Origin: Phycisphaerae bacterium
Lineage (GTDB): Bacteria > Planctomycetota > Phycisphaerae > Sedimentisphaerales > Anaerobacaceae
Assembly: GCA_030604525.1 (NCBI GenBank)
Contig: JAUVVQ010000013.1
Coordinates: forward strand, 1-53,571
Direction: 5' to 3'
Length of the DNA stretch: 53,571 nt
Under the pieces are notes generated by a model. It was not told where the DNA came from and did not search any database. It saw only the letters and a program-made list of their open reading frames with translations. Numbering within the stretch: the first letter of the stretch is position 1; each line of letters starts with the position of its first letter. Of the stretch, positions 8,778 to 17,597 are shown piece by piece. Both the position numbers and the translations under genes were made by a program.

Positions 8778-8978
8778 ATCTATCTCCTGGCCTTAAACTT
8801 AACCTTTTTATAAACGACTACACGCCCCGACTTCCCCATTCACTGCCTGTATTTTAACTTTCTCCATCGCTCTTAATCTATCCCATACCAGCTCAATTAT
8901 CAATAATAACACAAAAATAAACTTCAAAAGCCCATCAATATTACAAATTCTTCTCTTTCGTTTTTTCTTCTTTATGCG

Positions 8979-8984
8979 TATAAT
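8979..8984 (+). promoter_or_regulatory. Likely -10 box of the hisC operon
   Basis: A perfect TATAAT lies 28 bases before the hisC ATG. The -35 position at correct distance (around 8956-8961) is only TTTCGT, so the -35 is weak. A clear AGGAGA (9002-9007) follows, placed correctly for the ATG at 9012. It probably drives the seven-gene plus-strand run. Confidence 0.5.
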
Positions 8985-9011
8985 CTTCCCTGTAATTAAA
9001 TAGGAGAAACT

Positions 9012-10052
9012 ATGACCTATTTCAGAGAAAACATTGAAAAAGCGGTGGGCTACACTCCCGGCTTCCAACCAAAAGAAGCCGACGTAACCAAGCTCAACAC
9101 CAACGAAAACCCATACCCTCCTTCACCAAAAGTGTTGGAGGCGATAAAAAGCATCAAACCTGAAAAACTGCGCAAATACCCCGACCCACTCGCAGACGAA
9201 TTCAGAAAAGCCGCAGCAGACTTCCTGAACCTCTCCCCGGATTATATAATGTGCTGTAACGGCGGAGACGACCTGCTCAAAATTGCTTTGCAATCCTTCT
9301 GCGACCCAAAACGACCCCTCGCATACCCGACTCCGACATATTCCCTCTATCCCGTCCTCGCTCAAATCCAAAGCTGCGAAACCATCGAAATCCCCTTCGA
9401 CGACGAATTCAACCTTCCCCCCAAGCTCGCCGGCACCGATGCTGCTCTGACAATTATCTGCAACCCGAACGCTCCAACCGCCAGCTTCATAAACCCCGAC
9501 GAAATCGCTTCTCTCGCCGACGAATCTAATACCGTCGTCCTGGTTGACGAAGCTTATGTTGACTTCGCAGAAGATAACTGCATAAGATTAATCAAAGATT
9601 TCGATAACCTCATAATCCTCCGCTCAATGAGCAAGGGCTACTCGCTTGCAGGCCTGCGTTTCGGCTACGCCGTCGCCCAGCCGTCTTTAATAAAAGGGCT
9701 CCTGAAGGTTAAAGACTCATACAACGTCGATGCCGTCGCAGTCACCGCAGCAGCACAGGCCCTCAAAGACCAAAAATATTTCTCCCAAAACATAAAAAAA
9801 ATTAAACAGCAGAGGAAATATCTCACCGAAAAATTACGCCTGTTAAATTTCAAAGTCCCCGACAGCTGCGCCAATTTCGTCCTCGCCGCCTGCAAAAAAC
9901 AAAATGCTAAACAAATCTACCAAAAACTCGCAAAACAAAATATCTACGTCAGATACTTTGACTTACCCAGATTAGACGATAAACTAAGAATAACCGTTGG
10001 AACAAAACAGCAGAACGAAAAACTCATTGCCGCATTAAATAAAATTATATAA
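9012..10052 (+). CDS. hisC: Histidinol-phosphate aminotransferase
   Basis: 346 residues, the usual length. It transfers the amino group from glutamate to imidazole-acetol phosphate, step 7 of histidine synthesis, in the cytoplasm. LNTNENPYPPSP (28-39) is the family's N-terminal substrate motif. NPNAPT (151-156), VDEAYVDF (178-185) and SMSKGYSLAGLRFGYA with the PLP lysine at 208 are all intact. AGGAGA stands five bases before the ATG. It heads the operon, 11 bases before hisB. Other histidine genes are not in the window, so the pathway is split. Composition is rich in Lys and Asn, as for the other plus-strand genes here. Confidence 0.95.
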   Translation: MTYFRENIEKAVGYTPGFQPKEADVTKLNTNENPYPPSPKVLEAIKSIKPEKLRKYPDPLADEFRKAAADFLNLSPDYIMCCNGGDDLLKIALQSFCDPKRPLAYPTPTYSLYPVLAQIQSCETIEIPFDDEFNLPPKLAGTDAALTIICNPNAPTASFINPDEIASLADESNTVVLVDEAYVDFAEDNCIRLIKDFDNLIILRSMSKGYSLAGLRFGYAVAQPSLIKGLLKVKDSYNVDAVAVTAAAQALKDQKYFSQNIKKIKQQRKYLTEKLRLLNFKVPDSCANFVLAACKKQNAKQIYQKLAKQNIYVRYFDLPRLDDKLRITVGTKQQNEKLIAALNKII

Positions 10053-10063
10053 GGAATACCTTT

Positions 10064-10648
10064 ATGAAAAAAAGAATCGCCCGCATAAAAAGAAAAACAA
10101 AAGAAACCGACATCAACCTCGAGTTGAATCTCGATGGAAAAGGAAAATTCGATATCGAATCCGGCATCGGATTCATCGACCACATGTTGAGCCACCTGAG
10201 CAAGCACGGCAAAATCGACCTGAATATAAAAGCAAAAGGAGACCTCGAAATTGACCCGCACCACACCGTCGAAGACCTTGGTATAGTCCTCGGCCAGGCC
10301 GTCTTTAAAGCGCTCGCAGACAAAAAAGGTATCGCAAGATACGGACACAGCTCCGTTCCTATGGAAGACGCCCTGGCAAACGTCGCTATCGACCTCTCGG
10401 GAAGAAGCAGTTGCGTTTACCAAGTAGAGTTTCGCACTGAAAAAATCGGTGACTTCGACGTCCAGTGCCTCGAAGAATTTCTAAAAAGCTTCGCCAACAA
10501 CGGCAAATTCAATCTGCACATAAACGTCCCATACGGAATCAACAGCCACCACATCGCTGAAGCCGTATTCAAAGCCATCGGACAGGCACTCGCACAAGCC
10601 GTTAAAATAACCGGTGCAGACATCCCAAGCACAAAGGGAAAATTGTGA
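10064..10648 (+). CDS. hisB: Imidazoleglycerol-phosphate dehydratase
   Basis: 194 residues, the single-function form without the histidinol-phosphatase domain. It dehydrates imidazole glycerol phosphate, step 6 of histidine synthesis. The N-terminal half contains IDHMLSHLSKHG and the metal motif HHTVEDLGI. The second half repeats it as NSHHIAEAVFKAIGQAL, the expected pseudo-symmetric pair of manganese-binding motifs. It starts 11 bases after hisC with an AAGGAA upstream. Its TGA overlaps the GTG start of ispF by four bases. Confidence 0.96.
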   Translation: MKKRIARIKRKTKETDINLELNLDGKGKFDIESGIGFIDHMLSHLSKHGKIDLNIKAKGDLEIDPHHTVEDLGIVLGQAVFKALADKKGIARYGHSSVPMEDALANVAIDLSGRSSCVYQVEFRTEKIGDFDVQCLEEFLKSFANNGKFNLHINVPYGINSHHIAEAVFKAIGQALAQAVKITGADIPSTKGKL

Positions 10649-11157
10649 TTGAACGTCCAAAACCAGAATATCGTATCGGCATCGGAACCGATATACACGA
10701 AGTCGTCAGAGACAGAAAGCTTATGCTCTGCGGTGTCCAAATCGACTACCCGAAAGGACTCGCAGGACACAGTGACGGCGACGTCGGAATTCACGCCCTT
10801 ATCGACGCTCTCCTCGGCGCCGCTGCTATGGGTGACATAGGAACTCTCTTCCCCGATACCGATGAAAAATTCAAAAATATCGACAGCAAACAACTGCTCC
10901 TAACCGTAAAAGAAAAATTACAAAAAAAAGAATGGGAAATCGCAAACGTTGACCTCATAATCCACCTCCAAAAACCAAACCTCGCTAAAATGAAAGGACA
11001 AATGAAAAGATGCATAGCCGAACTCCTCGATATAGATTTCGCTACCGTTAACATAAAAGCAAAAACAAACGAAGGTTTCGGCGACGTAGGCGCCGGAGAC
11101 GCTATCGCCGCTACTGCCACCACACTGCTAAAAAAGAAATTCAAAAGAACACTCTAA
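10645..11157 (+). CDS. ispF: 2-C-methyl-D-erythritol 2,4-cyclodiphosphate synthase
   Basis: 170 residues. It forms the cyclic diphosphate in the MEP isoprenoid pathway; ispD of the same pathway is at 46032-46775. The zinc-site motif GTDIHEV (Asp16, His18), GHSDGDVGIHALIDALLGA (His50) and GDIGTLFPDTD are intact, as is a C-terminal KTNEGFGDVGAGDAIAA. The start is GTG, chosen because it overlaps the hisB stop as GTGA and gives the normal family N-terminus. Coupled translation with hisB is likely. Confidence 0.95.
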   Translation: MIERPKPEYRIGIGTDIHEVVRDRKLMLCGVQIDYPKGLAGHSDGDVGIHALIDALLGAAAMGDIGTLFPDTDEKFKNIDSKQLLLTVKEKLQKKEWEIANVDLIIHLQKPNLAKMKGQMKRCIAELLDIDFATVNIKAKTNEGFGDVGAGDAIAATATTLLKKKFKRTL

Positions 11158-11176
11158 AAACAAAAGGTAACAGCAA

Positions 11177-12652
11177 ATGACATTGAAACTCTATAACAGT
11201 TTAATGAGAACAAAAGACATATTTGAACCAATTAATAAAGGCCGCGTCGGAGTATATGTCTGCGGACCAACCGTTTATGGACACGCTCACCTCGGACACG
11301 CAAAAAGCTATGTCAGCTTCGATGTCCTTATAAGATACCTTCGTTACCTCGGCTATTCCGTAACTTACGTCCAGAACATAACCGACGTCGGACACCTCAC
11401 CGACAACGCTGACGAAGGTGAAGACAAAATCGAAAAAGAAGCAAAAAAAGAAAAAAAACACCCAATGGCCATCGCAGAATACTACACAAAAAGCTACTTC
11501 GATGATATGGACAAACTAAACTGCACAAGACCGGACATTAGCCCACGGGCTACAGGGCACATAACCGAGCAAATCGACCTCGTAAAAAAACTGCTCGAAA
11601 AGGGCTATGCCTATGAAGCTAACGGCTCCGTCTATTTCGACATCTCAAAATTCAAGGACTACGGAAAACTCTCCGGAAGAAACGTCGAAGAAATGAGAAC
11701 AGCAGTGTGTGCTAACGTCTCATCAGACAAAAGAAATCCCGTCGATTTTGCCCTCTGGAAAAAAGCAGAAAAGAACCACATTATGCAGTGGCCCAGTCCC
11801 TGGGGGATGGGATACCCCGGATGGCACCTCGAATGCTCCGTTATGAGCACAAAATATCTCGGCCAGCCATTCGATATCCACGGGGGCGGCCTTGAAAACC
11901 AATTCCCACACCACGACTGCGAAATCGCCCAGGCAGAAGCCGCAAACCAAAAACAATTCGTTAAATTCTGGCTTCACAACAATATGGTTACCGTCGAAGG
12001 TCAAAAAATGGGCAAAAGTCTGAACAACTTCATAAATCTAAAACAGCTCTTCTCCGGCTCACACCAAAAACTTACACGAAAATATTCCCCCCTCGCCGTA
12101 AGACAACTCATCCTCAACAGCCACTACAGAAGCCCGCTCGATTTCTCCGATGCCGCACTATATGCCGCTCAATCCGGCTACGAAAAAATAAACGATATTG
12201 TTAAAAACCTGAGAAAACAAATCAAAACTGCACCAGAAGGTGACATCGACAAAGAGACAAATAAAAAACTTGAAGAAATTAAAAACAAATTCGAAGATGC
12301 TATGAATAACGACCTGAACACCGCCATCGCTCTTTCCACCATCTTCGACCTCACTCGCTTAACCGCCAAGCTCCTGAAGGAAAACGCTGCTCAAAACACC
12401 CTCAAAGAAGTCGATGACCTCTTCACCCGGCTTGCCTCGAACGTCCTGGGAATAATAAAAGAAGATTACGGCCAAACCTCGGACGCAGATGAAAAAATAT
12501 TAAACGATGTAATCGAAATACTCGTCGAACAAAGAAAAATTGCAAGAAAACAAAATGACTTTAAAACCGCAGATAACATCCGCAATAAACTAAGCCGAGC
12601 CGGTATCATTCTCGAAGACAAACCAGACGGAACAAAATGGAGAAAAAAATGA
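11177..12652 (+). CDS. cysS: Cysteinyl-tRNA synthetase
   Basis: 491 residues. It charges tRNA-Cys. The class I signature appears as HLGH (38-41) within GPTVYGHAHLGHAKSY. The second signature is KMGKS (277-281), a common KMSKS variant. Cys29, Cys224 (in GWHLECSVMS) and a nearby HHDCE supply the zinc site used for cysteine selection. A GIILEDKPDGTKW end is typical. It starts 19 bases after ispF with a weak AGGTAAC. It overlaps ruvC by four bases (ATGA). Confidence 0.97.
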   Translation: MTLKLYNSLMRTKDIFEPINKGRVGVYVCGPTVYGHAHLGHAKSYVSFDVLIRYLRYLGYSVTYVQNITDVGHLTDNADEGEDKIEKEAKKEKKHPMAIAEYYTKSYFDDMDKLNCTRPDISPRATGHITEQIDLVKKLLEKGYAYEANGSVYFDISKFKDYGKLSGRNVEEMRTAVCANVSSDKRNPVDFALWKKAEKNHIMQWPSPWGMGYPGWHLECSVMSTKYLGQPFDIHGGGLENQFPHHDCEIAQAEAANQKQFVKFWLHNNMVTVEGQKMGKSLNNFINLKQLFSGSHQKLTRKYSPLAVRQLILNSHYRSPLDFSDAALYAAQSGYEKINDIVKNLRKQIKTAPEGDIDKETNKKLEEIKNKFEDAMNNDLNTAIALSTIFDLTRLTAKLLKENAAQNTLKEVDDLFTRLASNVLGIIKEDYGQTSDADEKILNDVIEILVEQRKIARKQNDFKTADNIRNKLSRAGIILEDKPDGTKWRKK

Positions 12653-13137
12653 AAATCCTCGGAATCGACCCCGGCCTGCAAATTTGCGGCTATGCCTGCA
12701 TGGAAAACCGGGACGATAAAGAAAACCTCATCGAAGCGGGAACATTCAAAACGCAAAGCCCCGCTCCAATACCAAAACGATTAAACCAAATAGCAAATTA
12801 CATAACCTCACTGCTCAAAAAATTCGAACCAGATACCGTCGCCGTCGAAACACTCTACTCACACTATGCTCACCCGAAAACCGCAATATTGATGGGACAC
12901 GCAAGAGGTGTTATACTGCAGCAATGTGAAAAAGCTGCAATAACCGTCAAAAGTTACAGTGCTACAAGAATAAAAAAGTCGATTACCGGAAATGGAAGGG
13001 CTTCAAAAATGCAAATGCAGAGAACCATACAGACAATCCTGAATCTAACCGAACTACCCGAACCGCCGGATGTCGCAGACGCCATCGCAGCCGCTCTTTG
13101 TTGCTCAAATGAAATGAATTTTGTTAAAACTTTTTGA
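12649..13137 (+). CDS. ruvC: Crossover junction endodeoxyribonuclease RuvC
   Basis: 162 residues from the ATG at 12649, chosen because it overlaps the cysS TGA (ATGA) and gives the canonical MKILGIDPG start; a longer frame from 12637 adds only MEKK. It resolves Holliday junctions. Acidic catalytic residues are seen in GIDPG (Asp7), VAVETL and PPDVADAIAAAL. The order ruvC-ruvA-ruvB is conserved in many bacteria, and the three products act as one resolvasome. Confidence 0.95.
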   Translation: MKILGIDPGLQICGYACMENRDDKENLIEAGTFKTQSPAPIPKRLNQIANYITSLLKKFEPDTVAVETLYSHYAHPKTAILMGHARGVILQQCEKAAITVKSYSATRIKKSITGNGRASKMQMQRTIQTILNLTELPEPPDVADAIAAALCCSNEMNFVKTF

Positions 13138-13152
13138 TTTAAAAAATAAATG

Positions 13153-13171
13153 CTGACTCCTGACCCCTGAC
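13153..13171. repeat. 7-bp tandem array in the ruvC-ruvA spacer
   Basis: The spacer reads CTGACTC, CTGACCC, CTGAC: 2.7 units of a 7-base period. It ends 8 bases before the ruvA ATG, where a Shine-Dalgarno would normally lie. It is one of several arrays of different sequence but mostly the same period in this window (13806, 13858, 30573, 50086, 50131). Confidence 0.75.
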
Positions 13172-13179
13172 AAATAAAA

Positions 13180-13809
13180 ATGATAGCAAAAATCGAAGGG
13201 AAACTCGAAAAACTAAACAGCCACACCGCCCTTATACAAATCGGCGGAATAAGCTACGAAGTAATGCTCCCGGGATACTGCGTAAACCAGCTCGCTGACA
13301 AAATCGGCTCCGAAATCTCACTTTGTACAATGCAATACTTCGAGGGCTCTCCGGGAGGCGGTAACTTAATACCCCGACTGGTCGGCTTCCTGAACGACGA
13401 CGAAAGAAACTTCTTCACTAAATACACCAGCGTAAAAGGAATAGGTATAAAAAAAGGTTTGAAATCCCTCACCCTACCCATTGAAACCATCGCTGCCGCA
13501 ATAGAAAACAACGACGAAAAAACCATCACCTCGCTGGCAGGAATCGGTAAAAGAATGGCAAATCAAATCATCGCTGAACTAAAAGGGAAAGTCGCCGCCT
13601 TCGCCGCAGAACACGCAATCTCCGCACAGCAGAGACATCCATTCAGACCATTCCAGGCAGAAGCTCTTGAAATACTCATCGCCTGGGGAGAAAGAAGAAA
13701 TGAAACCATCGAACTGATAGAACTCGCAGAAAAAAAACATCCGGATGTAAAATCCGCCGAAGAGCTCGTCCCGCTTGTATATAGATTAAAACAGGGCGTC
13801 GAAGTTTGA
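13180..13809 (+). CDS. ruvA: Holliday junction helicase subunit RuvA
   Basis: 209 residues. It binds the four-way junction and loads RuvB. The N-terminal OB fold starts MIAKIEGKLEKL, a helix-hairpin-helix region follows (YTSVKGIGIKKGLKSL and ITSLAGIGKRMANQIIAELK), and a C-terminal RuvB-binding domain ends the protein. The start is the family's usual one, but no Shine-Dalgarno is seen; the heptamer array at 13153-13171 and an A-rich run precede it. A TTGAAAA pair begins at its stop codon. Confidence 0.95.
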   Translation: MIAKIEGKLEKLNSHTALIQIGGISYEVMLPGYCVNQLADKIGSEISLCTMQYFEGSPGGGNLIPRLVGFLNDDERNFFTKYTSVKGIGIKKGLKSLTLPIETIAAAIENNDEKTITSLAGIGKRMANQIIAELKGKVAAFAAEHAISAQQRHPFRPFQAEALEILIAWGERRNETIELIELAEKKHPDVKSAEELVPLVYRLKQGVEV

Positions 13810-13819
13810 AAATTGAAAA
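13806..13819. repeat. TTGAAAA tandem pair over the ruvA stop
   Basis: Two perfect TTGAAAA units (13806-13812 and 13813-13819). The first contains the ruvA TGA at 13807-13809. The unit length is again 7 bases. Confidence 0.6.
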
Positions 13820-13857
13820 CTGGTTTTTAAATTGTTATTATAACCGGAACGCCAATA

Positions 13858-13885
13858 ACTAAATACTAACGACGAACAACTAAAA
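13858..13885. repeat. Four-unit 7-bp array in front of ruvB
   Basis: The sequence divides exactly into ACTAAAT, ACTAACG, ACGAACA and ACTAAAA. It ends one base before the ruvB ATG (13887), so the translation start region is built of the array and has no Shine-Dalgarno. Confidence 0.75.
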
Positions 13886-13886
13886 A

Positions 13887-14936
13887 ATGTCTATCGATAG
13901 AATCATAACCGGAAAATCCCTGAACGAGAAAGAGGAAAACTTCAACCTTTCCCTCAGACCAAAAACCCTCGACGAATGTATAGGCCAGGAAAACGTCAAA
14001 GAAAAACTTTCCATCGCCATAAAAGCTGCAACACAAAGAAAAGAGCCATTAGAGCACATCCTTCTGCACGGACCGCCCGGACTCGGAAAAACCACTCTTG
14101 CAAACGTCGTCGCAAACGAAATGAATGCAAAAATAAGGGCTACCTCAGGGCCGGCTCTCGTCAAGCAGGGCGATGTAATGGGCCTGCTAAGCAACATTAA
14201 AACAGGAGATGTCCTCTTCATCGATGAAATACACCGGCTCAACATACAGGTCGAAGAGTTTATGTATCCGGCTATGGAAGAATTCAAAGTTGACTTCACC
14301 GTTGACAGCGGCCTGCACGCTAAAACCATAAACTTCCCGCTAAAAAGATTTACTCTCATTGGCGCAACCACAAGAGCAGGACTCCTCAGCGCACCACTGC
14401 GAAGCAGATTTGGGATGTTCTACCACCTGAACTTCTACTCCGCAAAAGAGCTTACCGAAATCCTCATAAGGTCTGCAAAACTCCTCGATCTCACCTGCGA
14501 AGACGGCACATTGGAACTCATCGCCAGCCGCTCAAGAGGCACTCCCAGGGTCGCAAACCGACTCCTCAAACGAGTTCGTGACTACGCACAGGTAAAGGGC
14601 TCAGGCATTCTTAGCGAAAAAATCGTCGAAAACGCACTCAAAATGGAGCAAATCGACCCTCTCGGCCTTGATAAACTTGACAGAGATTTCCTCAACGCTT
14701 TGGCAAAAGTATATAACGGAGGCCCTGCCGGCATCGACGCCGTCGCTGCAACGCTCGGCGAAGAAAGGGACACCCTCGAAGACGTCGTCGAACCATATCT
14801 GCTCCAGAAGGGCTTTCTGAGAAGAACAAAAAGAGGAAGAGAAATCACCCCGCACGCCTGCAAGCACCTGAATCTAAAACTACAAAAAACAAAACAAGCC
14901 AACCAACCGCAACTCTTCAACAAAAACAACCAATAA
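13887..14936 (+). CDS. ruvB: Holliday junction helicase ATPase RuvB
   Basis: 349 residues, normal length. It is the hexameric motor that drives branch migration with RuvA. N-terminal SLRPKTLDECIGQENVKEKL is the family start. Walker A is HGPPGLGKTT (61-70), Walker B LFIDEIHRL, and sensor 1 LIGATTRAG. A C-terminal winged helix (GFLRRTKRGREITPHA) binds DNA. No Shine-Dalgarno precedes the ATG; the 7-bp array does. Last gene of the plus-strand operon, convergent with recO 38 bases away, with no hairpin terminator visible between. Confidence 0.97.
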   Translation: MSIDRIITGKSLNEKEENFNLSLRPKTLDECIGQENVKEKLSIAIKAATQRKEPLEHILLHGPPGLGKTTLANVVANEMNAKIRATSGPALVKQGDVMGLLSNIKTGDVLFIDEIHRLNIQVEEFMYPAMEEFKVDFTVDSGLHAKTINFPLKRFTLIGATTRAGLLSAPLRSRFGMFYHLNFYSAKELTEILIRSAKLLDLTCEDGTLELIASRSRGTPRVANRLLKRVRDYAQVKGSGILSEKIVENALKMEQIDPLGLDKLDRDFLNALAKVYNGGPAGIDAVAATLGEERDTLEDVVEPYLLQKGFLRRTKRGREITPHACKHLNLKLQKTKQANQPQLFNKNNQ

Positions 14937-14974
14937 ATTGCTGAAAATCAAATGAATATTTGCTCTGTTCTTTC

Positions 14975-15730
14975 TCAACTTGTGATAACATACCTGGCTG
15001 TCTTCAACGGCTTACCCAAAACATTCTGAAAGTAACTAACCAACAACTCCTCTATCCGCTCAACCGTCTCTTGCTTTGCACCAACCAACCGATTAAAATC
15101 ACTCAAAACATCTCCGCACTCCCTGCTTATCCTGACCTTGTCAACAAAACCCCCCTCGCAATCCCTGCAGACAAACCCATTCGCCGAACTGCTGAAATAT
15201 ACCTGGTCCCACTTCGAATCATATCCTCGCTTGCAGCTTACGCACCTTTGGAACACCGGCAAAAGCCCAACCTCCTGCAGCAAAGTTACCTCAAACATTA
15301 TCAAAAGCTTCAACGCATCCAACCGTCCCCGGCAACCTTCAGTATTTTGCAAAAGCCGCACAAGCCCATCATAAAGACCGGGATGCGAATCCTGCTCATC
15401 GGTCAGCTCTCTAACAAGTTCAATACCCAGACTCGCACAATTCAAACATACAAGATTGCCGGAAAGCCGACCGAACCCACGCCCTTCCTCGAACTCCGTC
15501 AACGTTGCAAGCCCCTCTCTGCCGGTATCGGAAAAAACAAGCTCGCCTTCCGAAAACAACTCTATCGGCCCACCAAAAGATGACTTGCTCCGCTTGCTCC
15601 CTTTTGCTATCGCACTTAGTTTCCCCTGCCCCCTTGTAAAAAATGTCACCACCTGAGACGTCTCCGAGTAATCTACAGCTCGTATACAAATTCCTCTATC
15701 TTTAGTCAGCATAATAACTTGTTTACTCAA
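14975..15730 (-). CDS. recO: DNA repair protein RecO
   Basis: 251 residues. RecO helps RecR/RecF load RecA on gapped DNA. The OB-fold start (TKDRGICIRAVDYSETSQVV, then FFTRGQGKLSAIAKGSKR) and a helical C-terminal part with CVSCKRGY and FVCRDC, a zinc-binding cysteine set, fit the family. The start is TTG at 15730, overlapping the TGA of the upstream gene as TTGA; an ATG six codons in is the alternative. It is the last gene of the uppS-recO run. Confidence 0.9.
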   Translation of the reverse strand: MSKQVIMLTKDRGICIRAVDYSETSQVVTFFTRGQGKLSAIAKGSKRSKSSFGGPIELFSEGELVFSDTGREGLATLTEFEEGRGFGRLSGNLVCLNCASLGIELVRELTDEQDSHPGLYDGLVRLLQNTEGCRGRLDALKLLIMFEVTLLQEVGLLPVFQRCVSCKRGYDSKWDQVYFSSSANGFVCRDCEGGFVDKVRISRECGDVLSDFNRLVGAKQETVERIEELLVSYFQNVLGKPLKTARYVITS

Positions 15731-17010
15731 CCGCTTTTCTCTTGCTCGTCTCGAACCGGAAGTTTCATTCGTATCCGCCTTATCCGTCGCGTCTCCGCCG
15801 ATGAAATCGTAAAACCGATACCCTCATACTCAAAACTCTCTTCTGTCTTCGGTATGTAACCCAAATATGAAAATACAAATCCGCCTAAAGTCTCATAGTC
15901 CTCTTCCTCAGGCAAATCCAAGCCCAGCTCATCATTAACATCGTCGATATCGGTCCGCGCATCCACCTCGAAAACATTCTCGCCTACCTGGCGTATCGCA
16001 CTTATCGGCGTCTTCTCATACTCGTCCGTTATCTCACCGACAAGCTCCTCTAATATATCTTCTATCGTAACAATCCCCGCCGTCCCACCATACTCATCAA
16101 GAACTATCGCCGCATGAAGCTTCTGATTTTGAAATTCATGAAGAAGAACTCGTAAATACTTCGTCTCCGGAACAAAATACGCATCACGCATCTTCTCAGA
16201 CAAATTAAACTCCGACTCTTCCCTGTCTATCTCGCTAAGTAAATCCTTCGCATAGATTAACCCTACTATATGGTCTATATCATCCTCATAAACAGGCACT
16301 CGTGAATGACCCGCTTTTGTTATCGTATCCAAAACCGTCCTTCGGCCTGAACTGACTTCAACCGCTTTGATATCCGTCCGGGGTGTCATAATCTCCTCAA
16401 CGGTCGTATCCGTCAGTTCAAGAACATTCTCTATCATCGCCTGCTCTTCCGCATCTGCTACGCCTGCCATCTCAAGGTCCGTTAAAAATTCCTCCTGTTT
16501 CACATCCGTTTTCTCTTCCGCCCCATCTTCAGGAACACCCGCCAAACGACGAACAAGAACATCCGTGAAATGCCTTAAATAAAAAACAGGACCGACTATC
16601 ATCGAAAAAAATCGTAAAACCCCGTAAGTCCTGCCAAAAAAATTCTCGCCTGCATATTTAGCCCATGCGCTTGCTACAGAAAGACTAAACAAAAAAATTG
16701 CAAACGAGAGAAGAACTGTAAGTATATAATCTCCAACCTCCGCTTCACGAGGACGCAAAGCGGTAAAAATCAAAAAAAAACAAATCAATACTAACACATT
16801 CAAAAACAAACGATAAAAAACGCAGACCATAGCCAACCGCTCGCTGTCAGCTCCAAGCTCGTCAGCAGAACTCCCTTTGCCAAAAGATTTAAACACCTCT
16901 GCCAGCTTGCCTCGGGAAACCGTGCGCAGGGATATGACGGCAACTGAGAAAAAAAGACTGCCTGCACTCAAAAATACTATCAAAAAAACAAGCCACAAGC
17001 CCGCACTCAC
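15727..17010 (-). CDS. CorC/HlyC-family CNNM-CBS membrane protein
   Basis: 427 residues. An N-terminal CNNM domain with hydrophobic spans (about 5-30, 60-85, 95-125) is followed by a CBS pair (EIMTPRTDIKAVEV and AGHSRVPVYEDDIDHIVGLI; then LHAAIVLDEYGGTAGIVTIE) and a C-terminal CorC_HlyC domain. Relatives take part in magnesium/cobalt efflux and have been called haemolysin-like. It starts with GTG after AAAGGG. It lies between ybeY and recO, a place often held by such genes. Its stop overlaps the recO TTG. Exact ion specificity is not visible. Confidence 0.9.
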   Translation of the reverse strand: MSAGLWLVFLIVFLSAGSLFFSVAVISLRTVSRGKLAEVFKSFGKGSSADELGADSERLAMVCVFYRLFLNVLVLICFFLIFTALRPREAEVGDYILTVLLSFAIFLFSLSVASAWAKYAGENFFGRTYGVLRFFSMIVGPVFYLRHFTDVLVRRLAGVPEDGAEEKTDVKQEEFLTDLEMAGVADAEEQAMIENVLELTDTTVEEIMTPRTDIKAVEVSSGRRTVLDTITKAGHSRVPVYEDDIDHIVGLIYAKDLLSEIDREESEFNLSEKMRDAYFVPETKYLRVLLHEFQNQKLHAAIVLDEYGGTAGIVTIEDILEELVGEITDEYEKTPISAIRQVGENVFEVDARTDIDDVNDELGLDLPEEEDYETLGGFVFSYLGYIPKTEESFEYEGIGFTISSAETRRIRRIRMKLPVRDEQEKSG

Positions 17011-17053
17011 TTAACACCCTTTCAATTAATTCACAAAAATTAAAGCCACCATA

Positions 17054-17071
17054 TCAATCCGCCTTCGGCGG
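17054..17071. repeat. REP-like palindrome in the ybeY-corC spacer
   Basis: TCAATCCGCCTTCGGCGG contains a 5-bp perfect stem (CCGCC/GGCGG) with loop TTC. The same element with one change (TTT loop) occurs at 37092-37109 inside the 3' end of ddl. No T-run follows on either strand, so it looks like a dispersed palindrome rather than a terminator. Confidence 0.6.
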
Positions 17072-17087
17072 GTCACGTAAATCATAG

Positions 17088-17597
17088 TTACTCTTCTTCT
17101 AATCCGCTATTATACACCATACCATATCCCAATGCCTGCAAAATCTCGTCCTCGGCAGAATGCATCCGTTCTGCCTGGCCTGATTCAGTATCATCAAAAC
17201 CAAAATTATGTAAAAGCCCGTGAACAACATAAAGAGCCAATTCCGCTCCCACCCCGTGACCTCTCCTTCGCCCCTGCCTGACGGCCTCCTCGCCGTTTAC
17301 AATAACTTCAAATACACGCTTCGAACCACCTTCATCCTCAGACAAATCAAAACTCAAACAATCTGTTATCTCTTCCATACCAAGAAAGTTTTTATTAAAC
17401 TCGCATATCTTGCCGTCTCCCACAATTACCACACTCACCTCGAAAAAAATCTCTTTCTCTGTATCTTCACAAACACGACCGCATACAAAACTGACAAGCT
17501 CCTGTAATGCCGAATCACTAAAATCTATATCCTTGAAATCTTTACAAATCCCCACTAACACTTTAAACTTTTTCTTTGAGCTTACCATAAATCTCAA
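17088..17597 (-). CDS. ybeY: Endoribonuclease YbeY (16S rRNA maturation)
   Basis: 169 residues. YbeY takes part in 16S rRNA 3'-end processing and ribosome quality control. The metal motif reads HGLLHNFGFDD (126-136). The usual motif is HGxLHLxGYDH, so the third zinc ligand is Asp136 rather than His. ITDCLSFDLSE is the family's earlier conserved stretch. The start is TTG at 17597, overlapping the upstream TGA as TTGA; an ATG three codons later is equally possible. It lies directly behind the PgpH-like gene, the same order as in many Firmicutes. Confidence 0.92.
   Translation of the reverse strand: MRFMVSSKKKFKVLVGICKDFKDIDFSDSALQELVSFVCGRVCEDTEKEIFFEVSVVIVGDGKICEFNKNFLGMEEITDCLSFDLSEDEGGSKRVFEVIVNGEEAVRQGRRRGHGVGAELALYVVHGLLHNFGFDDTESGQAERMHSAEDEILQALGYGMVYNSGLEEE

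Noticed and set aside
8808-9068. 86-codon minus-strand frame over the hisC promoter
   Set aside because: Overlaps the hisC start and ribosome site; Lys/Arg-rich low-complexity content.
14960-15583. 207-codon plus-strand open frame opposite recO
   Set aside because: Lies wholly antisense to a gene with clear RecO motifs; its Pro/Leu/Thr-rich sequence is what the C-rich strand gives by chance.
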